Source: Marivibrio sp040218065 (GTDB taxonomy: Bacteria; Pseudomonadota; Alphaproteobacteria; UBA8366; Aestuariispiraceae). Taken from it: DNA of 64,000 bases. Shown in pieces: positions 34,309-42,138 of the stretch. Where the stretch lies: the NCBI RefSeq assembly GCF_040218065.1, contig NZ_JAVJQE010000012.1, positions 1-64,000 of the forward strand, in the 5' to 3' direction. The notes beneath the pieces are model-generated. The model saw nothing but the letters and a program-made list of their open reading frames with translations. It made no database searches and was not told the DNA's origin. Each line of letters opens with the position of its first letter. The first letter of the stretch is position 1. Made by a program: the position numbers and the translations under genes.

Positions 34309-35322
34309 ATGATGACCGACCCCGACACCGTCGCCCCGGAGGACCCTTGGCTGTTGTTCGCAATGCGCCTCGACGGTCGGGGCGGGGCGAGCGCGCTCAC
34401 CGAGCAGGAGCTGGAGACGGCCTGGAGCGATCCGGACAAGGCGGTGATCTGGGTCCATCTGCGGCGCGATGCGCCGGAGGCCCAGGCTTGGCTGCGCGAA
34501 CGCTCCGGCTACGACGAGATCTTGTGCGATCGGCTGCTCGCCGCCGAGACGCGCCCCGGCGCGGACGCCTTCGAGGGGCGGCTTGAAGCGAATCTGCGCG
34601 GCGTCAATTTGAATCCGGGGGCCGAGCCGGAAGACATGGTCTCGCTGCGTCTTTCGGTCTCGGAGAACCGAATCGTCACCCTGCGTCTCAAGAAGCTGCG
34701 GGCGGTGGAGGACGTGCAGGGCCTGCTTGCGGCGGGACGCGGGCCGAAGACGGCGCTCGGTCTGTTCCATCGGCTGGCCGAACGGCTTGCGGAGCGGATC
34801 CACGCCGTGGTGCTGAAGCTGGAGGAAGAGATAGACGGCTTCGAGAGCGCCCTGGACGAACGCGATCCGCGCACGCTGACGGCGCATCGCCACGCGCTGG
34901 CTGACGCGCGGCGCCGCGCCGTCGAACTGCGCCGCTACATCGCGCCGCAGCGCGAGGCGCTGGCGCTGGCCGCCGAATGCGATCTGCCTTGGCTGAAGGA
35001 GCCGATGCGTCGGCGCTTGCGCGACGCGCGGGAGCGGTACGGCCGCATCGTCGACGATCTGGACGGCGTGCGCGAACGCGCGGCCGTCGGCTTCGAGGAA
35101 GCGGTGGCTCTCCAGGGCGAGCGGATGAACCGGACCATGTACATGTTGGCGGTGGTGGCGGCGATCTTCCTGCCGCTCGGGTTCGTCACGGGGCTGCTCG
35201 GAATCAATGTCGGCGGCATGCCGGGAACCGAGAGCGGCGCCGCCTTCTGGATCGTCTGCGCCGTGCTGGCGGCGCTCGGCCTCGGCGTTTGGCTCTGGTT
35301 CAAGCGTCGCGGGCTGATGTAG
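34309..35322 (+). CDS. zntB: Zinc transporter ZntB (CorA superfamily)
   Basis: A 337-residue CorA-superfamily protein. A long cytoplasmic domain ends in a coiled helix (LEEEIDGFESALDERD), followed by two C-terminal membrane helices (about residues 277-300 and 308-330). The pore-loop motif after the first helix reads GLLGINVGGMPG, the G-[VI]-N variant found in ZntB and not the GMN of magnesium channels. ZntB moves Zn2+ with protons; direction has been debated in the literature. Two adjacent ATG codons are possible starts. Its 3' end overlaps the convergent UPF0178 gene by 23 bases. Confidence 0.87.
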   Translation: MMTDPDTVAPEDPWLLFAMRLDGRGGASALTEQELETAWSDPDKAVIWVHLRRDAPEAQAWLRERSGYDEILCDRLLAAETRPGADAFEGRLEANLRGVNLNPGAEPEDMVSLRLSVSENRIVTLRLKKLRAVEDVQGLLAAGRGPKTALGLFHRLAERLAERIHAVVLKLEEEIDGFESALDERDPRTLTAHRHALADARRRAVELRRYIAPQREALALAAECDLPWLKEPMRRRLRDARERYGRIVDDLDGVRERAAVGFEEAVALQGERMNRTMYMLAVVAAIFLPLGFVTGLLGINVGGMPGTESGAAFWIVCAVLAALGLGVWLWFKRRGLM

Positions 35323-35761
35323 CTAACGGCCGCAGCAGCGAATCGAGCCGATCGAGGAAGGCCGAGCGGTCGGCCTTGCTGAAGGGCCTGGGACCCCGGG
35401 TCTGTTCTCCGAAGGAGCGGCGATGCTCCGCGATTGCGCGGCCGGCCAGCGCTTGGCCGATCATGTCTTGCGTGAACAGCTCCCCATTCGGGCGGATCGC
35501 CTGCGCGCCGTATTTCAGGCACCGGTCGGCGAGCGGGATGTCCGAGGTGACGCAGACGTCCTCCGGTCCGACGCGATCGGCGATCCAGTCGTCGGCCGCG
35601 TCGGCGCCTTGCGCGACGACGACCGTCTCCACCAGCGGATGGCGGGAGGGGCGCAGACCCCCGTCGCTCACCATCACGACGCGCACGCCGTAGCGCTCGG
35701 CGACCCGCACGGCCTCCTGCTTCACCGGACAGGCGTCGGCGTCGATGTAGAGGGTGGGCAT
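35300..35761 (-). CDS. UPF0178 family protein (YaiI/YqxD-like)
   Basis: A 153-residue member of the UPF0178 (DUF188) family, which has a PIN-like fold and no proven activity. The signature is clear: LYIDADACPVKQEAVRVAERYGV, then VVVAQGADAADDWIAD, CVTSDIPLADRCLKYGA and GELFTQDMIGQALAGRA. The acidic residues at the N-terminus and in TSDIPLA are consistent with a metal site. Length is normal. Confidence 0.92.
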   Translation of the reverse strand: MPTLYIDADACPVKQEAVRVAERYGVRVVMVSDGGLRPSRHPLVETVVVAQGADAADDWIADRVGPEDVCVTSDIPLADRCLKYGAQAIRPNGELFTQDMIGQALAGRAIAEHRRSFGEQTRGPRPFSKADRSAFLDRLDSLLRPLATSARDA

Positions 35762-35860
35762 AACCTCATCCTGCGCTTGCGTGACGCCGCCAGCATTCTA
35801 GACGCCCGAAAGACGGGCATTTAATCTGTTTTGCATCTTTCTGCTTCGCTGGGGCGCTCA

Positions 35861-37033
35861 ATGCGTAAACGTAACAATAGGTTTTTCGATAGGGGGGCGC
35901 CAAGACGGTCGAACCGGGGATCCCGACCGCGCAGCGCATCGGCCGAGCTTGAGCGCGAACCGCGGAGACACAAGGGGCCTCTCTATGTTGACGGAGGCGT
36001 CAGCGTTCTTGCGCTTGCGACGGCCTTAATCGGCTTTGTGTTCATTTCCGGATATCTCATAAACTCGATGTTCCTGAAGCAGATCGGCCTGCCGAGTCAT
36101 GACTACACGCGCGCCCAATTTATCGAGGTCGGATTTGTTTATACGATTTTGGTTGGATATATCATTTCGATGTTGATACTGGCCTTGGAGATCAAGAACG
36201 GGCCATTAGATTTTGTACAATCTAATTTTTGGAAATTCATTTATAGAATCATCGTTTTCTTTAATATTGCAATATACATAGGGATTACGCTCTTTTGCGT
36301 AATTTTCTTTTCATATCATGAGTGGCGATTGATAAAAGATCCCGTTTTTGATTGGGAGCTGCGGGACTCCTTTTACGTCTTTTTCACTCTAGGCTTGGCG
36401 CTTGTGTCCGCGTCTCCGCTTATCAGTTATCGGAACCTGTTCAAGGAACGGGGTCGTCACGCCCTCTTGAAGGTTTTGCACTGTCTGGCGGCGACATTCT
36501 TCATCTTCTCCGCCTATGTGTTGTTTGGAAGTGTTTCCTGGATTGGTGAGGTGGGCTTCCGCTTCGGGAACTTGGTTCTTTCCGTCGCGCTATTCGTCGC
36601 CGCGTTTTTGAGCACGATCATACTGACGCCGCGCGGCCGTCAGTCGCATATGCTGGTCTCTTTAGCCATCTCGGCGCCGTTCTTCATCGCCGTCTATTAC
36701 CTCTCTCTCAGCGCGTACGCCTCCTCTCTATACCGCTACATTCCAATGAACCGAGGGGGATTCTACCCGGTCTCGCAATCAGTCCTGACCCTCGGTCCGT
36801 CCTGCACGGCGCCGTTCGGGGAAAGGCGCGACGCAGGCGGGGCTAAAGACGGGGGAGGCGAAATCACGGTCTACGTTCTCGCCCGGAGGGAAGCCTCCCT
36901 CTATGTTATCCCCCCGACGATCGCCTGGGAACGGCCCCTGGACGAGATCTTTTCGATGCCGATCTCGTGCATCCGGAACGAGAAGATCACTCGCCCCGTC
37001 GGAGTGGATCCGCGATCGCGGCGGCCGACTTAG
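35861..37033 (+). CDS. AT-rich orphan polytopic membrane protein
   Basis: A 390-residue protein with no family I recognise. After a basic N-terminus come about seven membrane helices (roughly residues 45-68, 84-106, 122-150, 168-188, 200-223, 229-250 and 260-283), then a soluble C-terminal region (about 300-390) with strand-like ITVYVLARREASLYVIPPT and ISCIRNEKI. The part encoding helices 2 to 4 (about 36030-36360) is far more AT-rich than anything else in the window, a sign of recent transfer or weak amelioration. A perfect 8-bp inverted repeat ATTAGATT/AATCTAAT lies inside at 36205-36226. It has no operon partner. Confidence 0.75.
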   Translation: MRKRNNRFFDRGAPRRSNRGSRPRSASAELEREPRRHKGPLYVDGGVSVLALATALIGFVFISGYLINSMFLKQIGLPSHDYTRAQFIEVGFVYTILVGYIISMLILALEIKNGPLDFVQSNFWKFIYRIIVFFNIAIYIGITLFCVIFFSYHEWRLIKDPVFDWELRDSFYVFFTLGLALVSASPLISYRNLFKERGRHALLKVLHCLAATFFIFSAYVLFGSVSWIGEVGFRFGNLVLSVALFVAAFLSTIILTPRGRQSHMLVSLAISAPFFIAVYYLSLSAYASSLYRYIPMNRGGFYPVSQSVLTLGPSCTAPFGERRDAGGAKDGGGEITVYVLARREASLYVIPPTIAWERPLDEIFSMPISCIRNEKITRPVGVDPRSRRPT

Positions 37034-37214
37034 AGCTAGGGTCGGCGCCCAATGCGGCCCGCAAGGGCCGATTTGAGGGGCTGCGAATGACGAGTAAACC
37101 GGGCCGCCCTCCCGCCCCCGCGGGAAAGGAGAGCGACCCGGCCTCTCGCGAGCGCGTCCGGCTATCAGAGGGTCCCGCAACCGGCCGGACGCGACGCCTC
37201 CTGACCCTCCGCGG

Positions 37215-37346
37215 TCAGCCGGCCAGGCCGGCCATCGCGAAAGCGTCATAGGGGGAGGGGGACGGGCGCGCCGGCGCGGGCGGCGGCCGTCCCAGATCTG
37301 CGGGGGCGCGCACGGGCGCCGGCGTTGGGATCTTCGGTGCGCTCAT
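37215..37346 (-). CDS. Small Pro/Ala-rich protein downstream of metY
   Basis: A 43-residue open frame starting with ATG, 8 bases after an AGGAG ribosome-binding site, and 29 bases downstream of metY on the same strand. It begins MSAPKIPTPAPVRAPAD and ends DAFAMAGLAG, rich in Pro and Ala with no membrane segment. A 6-bp hairpin (37201-37218) follows the stop. If real, it is in the metY transcript and under its SAM-II control. Function is unknown; chance occurrence in GC-rich DNA is possible. Confidence 0.4.
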   Translation of the reverse strand: MSAPKIPTPAPVRAPADLGRPPPAPARPSPSPYDAFAMAGLAG

Positions 37347-37375
37347 GGCTTTCGCTCCTGCCTTGGGGTGAAGCG

Positions 37376-38686
37376 TCAGGCCGCTTCCGCGACGGAGCTC
37401 GCCGCCTTCAGCGCCTGGTCGAGGTCGGCCAGGATGTCGTCGATATGCTCGATCCCGATCGACAGGCGGACATAGGCGTCGGTGACGCCGCTCTGCTCCT
37501 GCTCTTCGGCGGTCAACTGGCTGTGCGTCGTCGTCGCCGGATGGATGGCGAGCGAGCGTGCGTCACCGATGTTGGCCACGTGATAGAACAACTGCAGCGC
37601 GTCGATGAAGGCTGCGCCGGCCGCCCGGCCGCCCTTAATGTGGAAGCCGACCAGGCCGCCGTAGCCGCCGGTCAGATGGGCGTCCGCGCGGCGCTTGGCT
37701 TCGCCCTCCTGCAGGCCGGGATAGATCACCTTGTCGACCAGCGGGTGTTTCTCCAGGAACTCGGCTGCGGCCGCGCCGTTGCGGCTGTGCTCGCGCATGC
37801 GCAGCGCGACCGTCTCGATCCCCTGGATCGCCTGGAAGGCGTTGAAGGGGCTGAGCGCCGCGCCGAGATCGCGCAGCAGCGTGACCCGCGCCTTGATGAT
37901 GTAGGCGATGGGTCCGAGCGGCTTCACCGCCTCCGTCCAGACGGCGCCGTGGTAGGAGGGGTCGGGCTGGTTGAGGTAAGGCTGACGCTCCTTGAAGTCC
38001 TCCCACGGGAAATCGCCGCCGTCGACCAGCAGGCCGCCGATCGTCGTGCCGTGTCCGCCCAGATACTTGGTGGCGGAATAGACGACGACCGCCGCGCCGT
38101 GCTCAAGCGGCTTGCACAGGATCGGCGCGGCTGTGTTGTCGACGATCAGCGGGATCCCGTACTCGCGCCCGATGGCGGCGACCTCGGCGATCGGGAAGAC
38201 CTGCAGCTTGGGGTTGGGAAGGGTCTCAGCATAGAAGGCGCGGGTGCGATCGTCGATCGCGTTGCGGAAATTCTCCGGATCGGCGGGATCGACGAAGCGC
38301 ACCTCAATCCCCTGGTCCTTCAGCGTGTTGGCGAAGAGGTTCCAGGTGCCGCCGTAAAGGTCGGTGGAGCTGACGACGTTGTCGCCGGCCTTGGCGATGT
38401 TCTGAATCGCGAAGGCGCTCGCCGCCTGGCCGGAGGCCAGCGCCAGCGCGGCGACGCCGCCCTCCAACGCCGCGACGCGTTTCTCCAGCACGTCGCAGGT
38501 CGGATTCATGATGCGCGTGTAGATGTTGCCGAGCTCCTCCAAGGCGAAGAGCTTGCGCGCGTGCTCCGCATTCTCGAACTGGTAGCTCGTCGTCTGGTAG
38601 ATCGGCACGGCGACGGAGCCGGTCGTCGGATCGGCGCGATAGCCGGCGTGCAGCGCCAGCGTCTGCGGATGGATGCTCTCGGACAT
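37376..38686 (-). CDS. metY: O-acetylhomoserine aminocarboxypropyltransferase (sulfhydrylase)
   Basis: A 436-residue PLP enzyme of the Cys/Met metabolism family that makes homocysteine from O-acetylhomoserine and sulfide. Landmarks are TLALHAGYRADPTTGSVAVP, IYQTTSYQFENAEHA, YTRIMNPTCDVLEKRVAALE, ALASGQAASAFAI and the PLP lysine in YSATKYLGGHGTT. Length (about 430) fits MetY, not cystathionine gamma-synthase. I chose the ATG at 38686, after AAGGGG; the frame upstream runs through the riboswitch and is not coding. A promoter, SAM-II aptamer and terminator precede it, so expression should fall when SAM is plentiful. Confidence 0.95.
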   Translation of the reverse strand: MSESIHPQTLALHAGYRADPTTGSVAVPIYQTTSYQFENAEHARKLFALEELGNIYTRIMNPTCDVLEKRVAALEGGVAALALASGQAASAFAIQNIAKAGDNVVSSTDLYGGTWNLFANTLKDQGIEVRFVDPADPENFRNAIDDRTRAFYAETLPNPKLQVFPIAEVAAIGREYGIPLIVDNTAAPILCKPLEHGAAVVVYSATKYLGGHGTTIGGLLVDGGDFPWEDFKERQPYLNQPDPSYHGAVWTEAVKPLGPIAYIIKARVTLLRDLGAALSPFNAFQAIQGIETVALRMREHSRNGAAAAEFLEKHPLVDKVIYPGLQEGEAKRRADAHLTGGYGGLVGFHIKGGRAAGAAFIDALQLFYHVANIGDARSLAIHPATTTHSQLTAEEQEQSGVTDAYVRLSIGIEHIDDILADLDQALKAASSVAEAA

Positions 38687-38780
38687 GGGCGGGACCCCTT
38701 TCTCATAGTCTCGGTTCATAAGAACGCCGAGCGGAGGCGGGGCTTGCGGGCCTATATGAGCGGCGGGTTCCTCGCGCACG

Positions 38781-38812
38781 AAAAAACCGCCGCAGCCAGG
38801 GGCTGGGCGGTT
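38781..38812 (-). terminator. Intrinsic terminator of the SAM-II leader
   Basis: On the minus strand a strong stem, AACCGCC-CAGCC paired with GGCTG-(C)-GGCGGTT around CCT, runs straight into six T residues ending at 38781. It lies 8 bases after the SAM-II aptamer and about 95 bases before the metY start, the right place for a SAM-dependent transcription stop. The first arm lies near the aptamer's 3' end, where alternative pairing could form. Confidence 0.85.
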
Positions 38813-38820
38813 AGCCGCAA

Positions 38821-38873
38821 CCCGCTTTAGCTGAATTTTTAAAGCGCCCGCAAGCTGAGACTCAAATCGGCGC
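38821..38873 (-). promoter_or_regulatory. SAM-II riboswitch
   Basis: The minus-strand sequence has the SAM-II (metA motif) arrangement: P1 stem GCGCC/GGCGC, the conserved loop bases GATTTGA after the first arm, CTTGC before the second arm, an A/U-rich stretch, and the 3' pseudoknot strand AGCTAAAGCGGG (family form AGCUAAA.NGGG). Size (about 53 bases) and location ahead of metY fit the established alphaproteobacterial distribution. SAM binding should stabilise the pseudoknot and favour shut-off. Confidence 0.92.
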
Positions 38874-38882
38874 TGTTCGTGT

Positions 38883-38911
38883 CTTTTACGCAGTCGATTG
38901 GTGTTTGTCAA
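38883..38911 (-). promoter_or_regulatory. metY promoter
   Basis: A perfect -35 box TTGACA (38911-38906) and a -10 box TAAAAG (38888-38883, four of six matches) lie 17 bases apart on the minus strand. Transcription would begin about 38876, just at the 5' end of the SAM-II aptamer, which supports the call. The region is AT-rich compared with its surroundings. The rest of the gap up to the divergent gene at 39067 shows nothing more that I can assign. Confidence 0.75.
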
Positions 38912-39066
38912 TATAATACGAATAGAAAATGTGAATTGTAATCCTGCACGGCGAGACCCCGGAGAACGGCGCGGGGCGGCGGCGTAAAATCACCATTGCA
39001 AATGCGAATGACTCGCAATACGTTGTTCGGAGATGAGATCTTCACATCGCCAAGGGTTCTGCAGCT

Positions 39067-39648
39067 ATGAGCAATCTTCGTCCCCGCCGCTCTCGTCCCG
39101 CCGCCCGTCCGATCTGGTCCGTCAGCGCCGGCGACCCCCGCGCGCAGGCGTCGGGCGCGCCGATCCGGCTATCCGATCTGTCGCATGGCGAGCAGGCGTT
39201 GGTCCGCGCTTTCCGGCGCTGGGTCGCCGGAAAGGCGCATCACGCCGCCGCGTGGGACGCCGTCGCCGGCGTCTTCGGCGGACGTGACGGCAGGGCGGTG
39301 ATGGGCGGGCTGATCCGTCTGGTCGAGGGCATGCGCGGCGGCGCGCGCCGACGGATCCTGCATCACGCACAGTGCTGCCCCTGCCTCGCCGCCGACGAAA
39401 TCCGCTTGCTGACGCTGGTCGGCGCGGCCGCCGCCGGCCGGCTCGACCGAGCGGCGGCGTACGCCTGCGACCTGCTGGGGCTCGATCCGCTGGCCGGGGC
39501 GGGACAGGAGGTCGGCTCGGCGCTGGCGGTGGAGGCGCGGGGCCTGGCGCTCGCGATGGCGACGCAAGACGCCGCGCCGGCGGAGCGGGCGGGGATCAGC
39601 TTCGCTGTCTGCGCAGAGGAGGGGCGGCCGAAGGAGGCGGTGCATTGA
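39067..39648 (+). CDS. Uncharacterised Cys-containing alphaproteobacterial protein
   Basis: A 193-residue soluble protein with no recognised domain. The N-terminus is basic and probably disordered. A helical core follows, with LSHGEQALVRAFRRWVAGKA, then a short Cys cluster HHAQCCPCLAADEIRLLTLV near residue 100, and a helix-rich C-terminus. The Cys spacing could bind a metal, but there is no second pair nearby. It diverges from metY and shares the 380-base regulatory gap. A shorter downstream frame overlapping its 3' end is not supported. Confidence 0.7.
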   Translation: MSNLRPRRSRPAARPIWSVSAGDPRAQASGAPIRLSDLSHGEQALVRAFRRWVAGKAHHAAAWDAVAGVFGGRDGRAVMGGLIRLVEGMRGGARRRILHHAQCCPCLAADEIRLLTLVGAAAAGRLDRAAAYACDLLGLDPLAGAGQEVGSALAVEARGLALAMATQDAAPAERAGISFAVCAEEGRPKEAVH

Positions 39649-39760
39649 AGCGCGGAACGACGCGCGGGCCGGGTCTCGGCCGGCGATAGCGGGGCGCGCC
39701 AAAAGACCGGGCGCGGCCGTCCTGCAGCCGATAGGGGGGCGAACTCCCCGGATGTCGATC

Positions 39761-39782
39761 GCTTTCGCCCGGGAGCGAAAGC
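39761..39782 (+). terminator. Probable terminator after the 39067 gene
   Basis: An 8-bp stem GCTTTCGC/GCGAAAGC with a 6-base loop. A T-rich stretch containing seven T residues begins about 15 bases later, further away than in a classical intrinsic terminator. It separates the 39067 gene from the next cassette. Confidence 0.5.
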
Positions 39783-39881
39783 CGCCGCTTTGATTGCTTT
39801 TTTGTTGTCGCGTAAAATTATTGAAATACACTCTTTGAGTGTCTAGGGTCCCCTGGGTTTCGCGGCAGCGGGCGAGGGGGG

Positions 39882-40430
39882 ATGGGCGAGCATAGGATCA
39901 AGTTCTTGGATTTGCAGCACGATGCGACAGGTCCTCGCATAGACTGTTCGACGGAAACGGAAAGGGCGCTCAGTCCGGATCATGGCCCCCACGCGGCTTT
40001 CGAGGATGCGTTGGATCTCTACGTGGCGATCGCGCGATATGCAGAAGATCCGTTGCGCCGAGTGGACGAGGCCCTCCGTCCGGAGGTTGAAGTCATGGCG
40101 GTTGATCCGCGGTCGCAAACGGTCAGCGCCGCAGTCTACAAAGGCATGCGGGGAGTGGCGTCATGCTGGTACACCGTCCTGCATGATTCAAGCGCCGCGC
40201 CGGGAGGCGCTGAGGTTCGGCTCGTTATTCTGAGGTTCGATACGCAAGACGATGCATCGTTCGCGTACACGCAGCTCGAGTTGGCCGCGATGAACACCTA
40301 CGCGACTTTCGCGCGCCTCGGCGCGAATGCGAACGCACTGGGCCGTGAAAACGCTTTGGCGACATATCGCCTTACGCGCGAAATGGGCGGTAAGGGTTTG
40401 AATATCACGCGAATTAGGGCATATACTTAA
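39882..40430 (+). CDS. Hypothetical protein, first gene of orphan cassette
   Basis: A 182-residue soluble protein not recognised. It begins GEHRIKFLDLQHDATG and has a mixed alpha/beta pattern: VEVMAVDPRSQTVSAAVYKG, ASCWYTVLHDSS, VRLVILRFDTQDDASFAYTQ, then a C-terminal helix and LNITRIRAYT. The last strand pair resembles small alpha+beta ligand-binding folds, but this is a guess. Its base composition is lower in GC than the neighbours. ATG 39882 follows a GAGGGGGG purine run. A weak promoter (TTGTCG, 16 bases, TACACT) may lie at 39805-39832. It is 32 bases ahead of the next small gene. Confidence 0.62.
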   Translation: MGEHRIKFLDLQHDATGPRIDCSTETERALSPDHGPHAAFEDALDLYVAIARYAEDPLRRVDEALRPEVEVMAVDPRSQTVSAAVYKGMRGVASCWYTVLHDSSAAPGGAEVRLVILRFDTQDDASFAYTQLELAAMNTYATFARLGANANALGRENALATYRLTREMGGKGLNITRIRAYT

Positions 40431-40462
40431 GCGGTGACGAAAGGTCATCTAGGAGGATCTTG

Positions 40463-40693
40463 ATGTCTGGAATGCGGTTGGCGTTTTATCGGTTGGCGAA
40501 CGGCGTCGGCATCGGCGGCGGCGGCGGCCGCACATCGGGCCTCGAGGAAACAGAGGATGCGTTGCGGAGCCGCGTTCCCCTAGCCTCCCTTCCGCTGGAC
40601 AACCTTCCGGACGGCGCCGACCTGCAGGCGCGCCTTAAGCAGTCTGCGCCAGAAGCCGCCGCTCGATTAGAGCGGGCGAAGGTCGCTCCGTAA
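40463..40693 (+). CDS. Hypothetical small protein, second gene of orphan cassette
   Basis: A 76-residue protein preceded by an excellent AGGAGGATCTTG ribosome-binding region, the strongest Shine-Dalgarno in the neighbourhood, which supports the ATG at 40463. The N-terminus contains a Gly-rich run (ANGVGIGGGGGRTSG), and the rest is acidic and helical (LEETEDALRSRV, LQARLKQSAPEAAARLERAK). No membrane segment or known motif was seen. It lies 17 bases before the next gene. Confidence 0.58.
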   Translation: MSGMRLAFYRLANGVGIGGGGGRTSGLEETEDALRSRVPLASLPLDNLPDGADLQARLKQSAPEAAARLERAKVAP

Positions 40694-40710
40694 CGCCGCG
40701 AGAGCCGAGC

Positions 40711-40980
40711 ATGCAGCCGAGCGACTGGGTGGCGGTCCTAGGGGCGGTCGGATCTCTGATGCTCGCAGTCCCCTACTTCGTCGAAGTTGTCATTCGCATT
40801 CGACGGCGGCGCATTTTGCGCAAACACGAGAACGACCCGGCGAATGTGCGCCGCGGGATGCGCGTCGGCCTTACAGAAAAGGCGTTGGCCGCCAGCCCTT
40901 GGGCCACGATCGTGGGGCTGGTTGGGGCGCTGCTTTTGGCGGCGGCGCTTTTCATGAGCGTGGACGGCTCAGGCCTCTAA
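40711..40980 (+). CDS. Small two-helix membrane protein, third gene of cassette
   Basis: An 89-residue protein with two predicted membrane helices (about residues 6-28, VAVLGAVGSLMLAVPYFVEVVI, and 63-83, ATIVGLVGALLLAAALFM) joined by a basic cytoplasmic loop (RIRRRRILRKHEND). No family was recognised. It follows the 76-residue gene closely and is itself followed by a GC-rich hairpin. It could be a holin-like, immunity or regulatory membrane protein; nothing in the sequence decides. Confidence 0.62.
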   Translation: MQPSDWVAVLGAVGSLMLAVPYFVEVVIRIRRRRILRKHENDPANVRRGMRVGLTEKALAASPWATIVGLVGALLLAAALFMSVDGSGL

Positions 40981-40987
40981 CACAGAA

Positions 40988-41015
40988 CCCCCGCCGACGG
41001 TTCCGCCGGCGGGGG
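40988..41015. terminator. Hairpin ending the orphan cassette
   Basis: A 9-bp stem CCCCCGCCG/CGGCGGGGG with a 10-base loop, 8 bases after the stop codon of the small membrane protein. No T-run follows, so termination would be Rho-assisted or weak. It lies in the 150-base gap before the convergent nrdB gene. Confidence 0.5.
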
Positions 41016-41130
41016 AGGGGCGAAGAGAAACCCTCTTCGCTGAGGGCGCAGGGATCAACAGGGAGCGCCAGGGATCTCTCGAACGCGCCGTCCCCGCTTT
41101 GATCCGATCAAAAAAGCGGCGCGCTCTGTG

Positions 41131-42090
41131 TTACGCGAACGCCTCCTCCCAGGTGCCTTGAGTGGAGGCCTTGGAATATTCGGTCGCCCGGTTCTCGAAG
41201 AAGTTCGTGTGCTCGACGCCGTTCAGCATCTCGTCCATCCAGCGCAACGGGTTCTTCTCCGCCCCAAAGAGCGGCTCGAGGCCCAGCTGGCCCAAGCGCC
41301 GATCGGCGATGTAGCGGATGTAGTCCTTCACATCCTGCGCCGAGAGGCCCTGGACGTCGCCGTGCTCGAAGGCGAGGTCGATGAAGGCGTCTTCATGCGT
41401 CACGATGGTCGCGCAGGCGTCCGTCAGATCGGCCTTGAAGGCCTCCGTCCAGACTTCCGGGTTCTCTGCGACGAAGGTCTTGAAGAGGCGGATGATCGAG
41501 CTGGTGTGCAGCGACTCGTCGCGCACCGACCAACTGACGATTTGGCCCATGCCCTTCATCTTGTTGTTGCGCGGGAAGTTCATCAGCATGGCGAAGCTGG
41601 CGAACAGCTGCAGCCCCTCGGTGAAGCCCCCGAAGACCGCCAGCGTCTTGGCGATGTCCTCCTTCGACTCCATGCCCCAGCCCTGCATGTAGTCGTATTT
41701 GTCCTTCATTTCTTTGTATTTGAGGAACGCCTGATACTCCACCTCCGGCATGCCGATGGTGTCGAGCAGATGGCTGTAGGCCGCGATATGCACCGTCTCC
41801 ATGTTGGAGAAGGCGGAGAGCATCATCTGGACTTCCGTCGGCTGGAAGACCTGGCTGTACCGCTTCATGTAGCAGTTGTTCACCTCGACGTCGGCCTGGG
41901 TGAAGAAGCGGAAGATCTGGGTCAGCAGGTTGCGCTCGCCCTCGCTCAGATTGCGGTGCCAGTCCTTCACGTCGTCGGCCAGCGGCACCTCCTCCGGCAG
42001 CCAATGGATGCGCTGCTGGGTGAGCCAGGCGTCATAGGCCCAGGGGTAGTTGAATGGCTTGTAGACCGGGCTGGCGTCGAGAAGGCTCAT
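41131..42090 (-). CDS. nrdB: Ribonucleotide reductase class I, beta subunit
   Basis: A 319-residue ferritin-like subunit that generates the radical for deoxyribonucleotide synthesis. The metal ligands and radical site are visible: Asp in FTQADVEVNNCYM, Glu and His in NMETVHIAAYSHLL with the radical Tyr beside them, and the second Glu/Glu/His set ending in VRDESLHTSSI. The C-terminus, needed to dock on NrdA, is STQGTWEEAFA. Length is somewhat short, as in other alphaproteobacterial NrdB. It is 48 bases downstream of nrdA on the same strand. Confidence 0.96.
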   Translation of the reverse strand: MSLLDASPVYKPFNYPWAYDAWLTQQRIHWLPEEVPLADDVKDWHRNLSEGERNLLTQIFRFFTQADVEVNNCYMKRYSQVFQPTEVQMMLSAFSNMETVHIAAYSHLLDTIGMPEVEYQAFLKYKEMKDKYDYMQGWGMESKEDIAKTLAVFGGFTEGLQLFASFAMLMNFPRNNKMKGMGQIVSWSVRDESLHTSSIIRLFKTFVAENPEVWTEAFKADLTDACATIVTHEDAFIDLAFEHGDVQGLSAQDVKDYIRYIADRRLGQLGLEPLFGAEKNPLRWMDEMLNGVEHTNFFENRATEYSKASTQGTWEEAFA

Positions 42091-42138
42091 GGTGCGTTCG
42101 TCTTCCCTAACTAGGCGTTTCGTTCCGGGCCGGGCCGC

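Noticed and set aside
36205..36226. ATTAGATT inverted repeat as an attachment or terminator site
   Set aside because: It lies in the middle of a coding region with no matching copy elsewhere in the window; kept only as a remark on the AT-rich gene.
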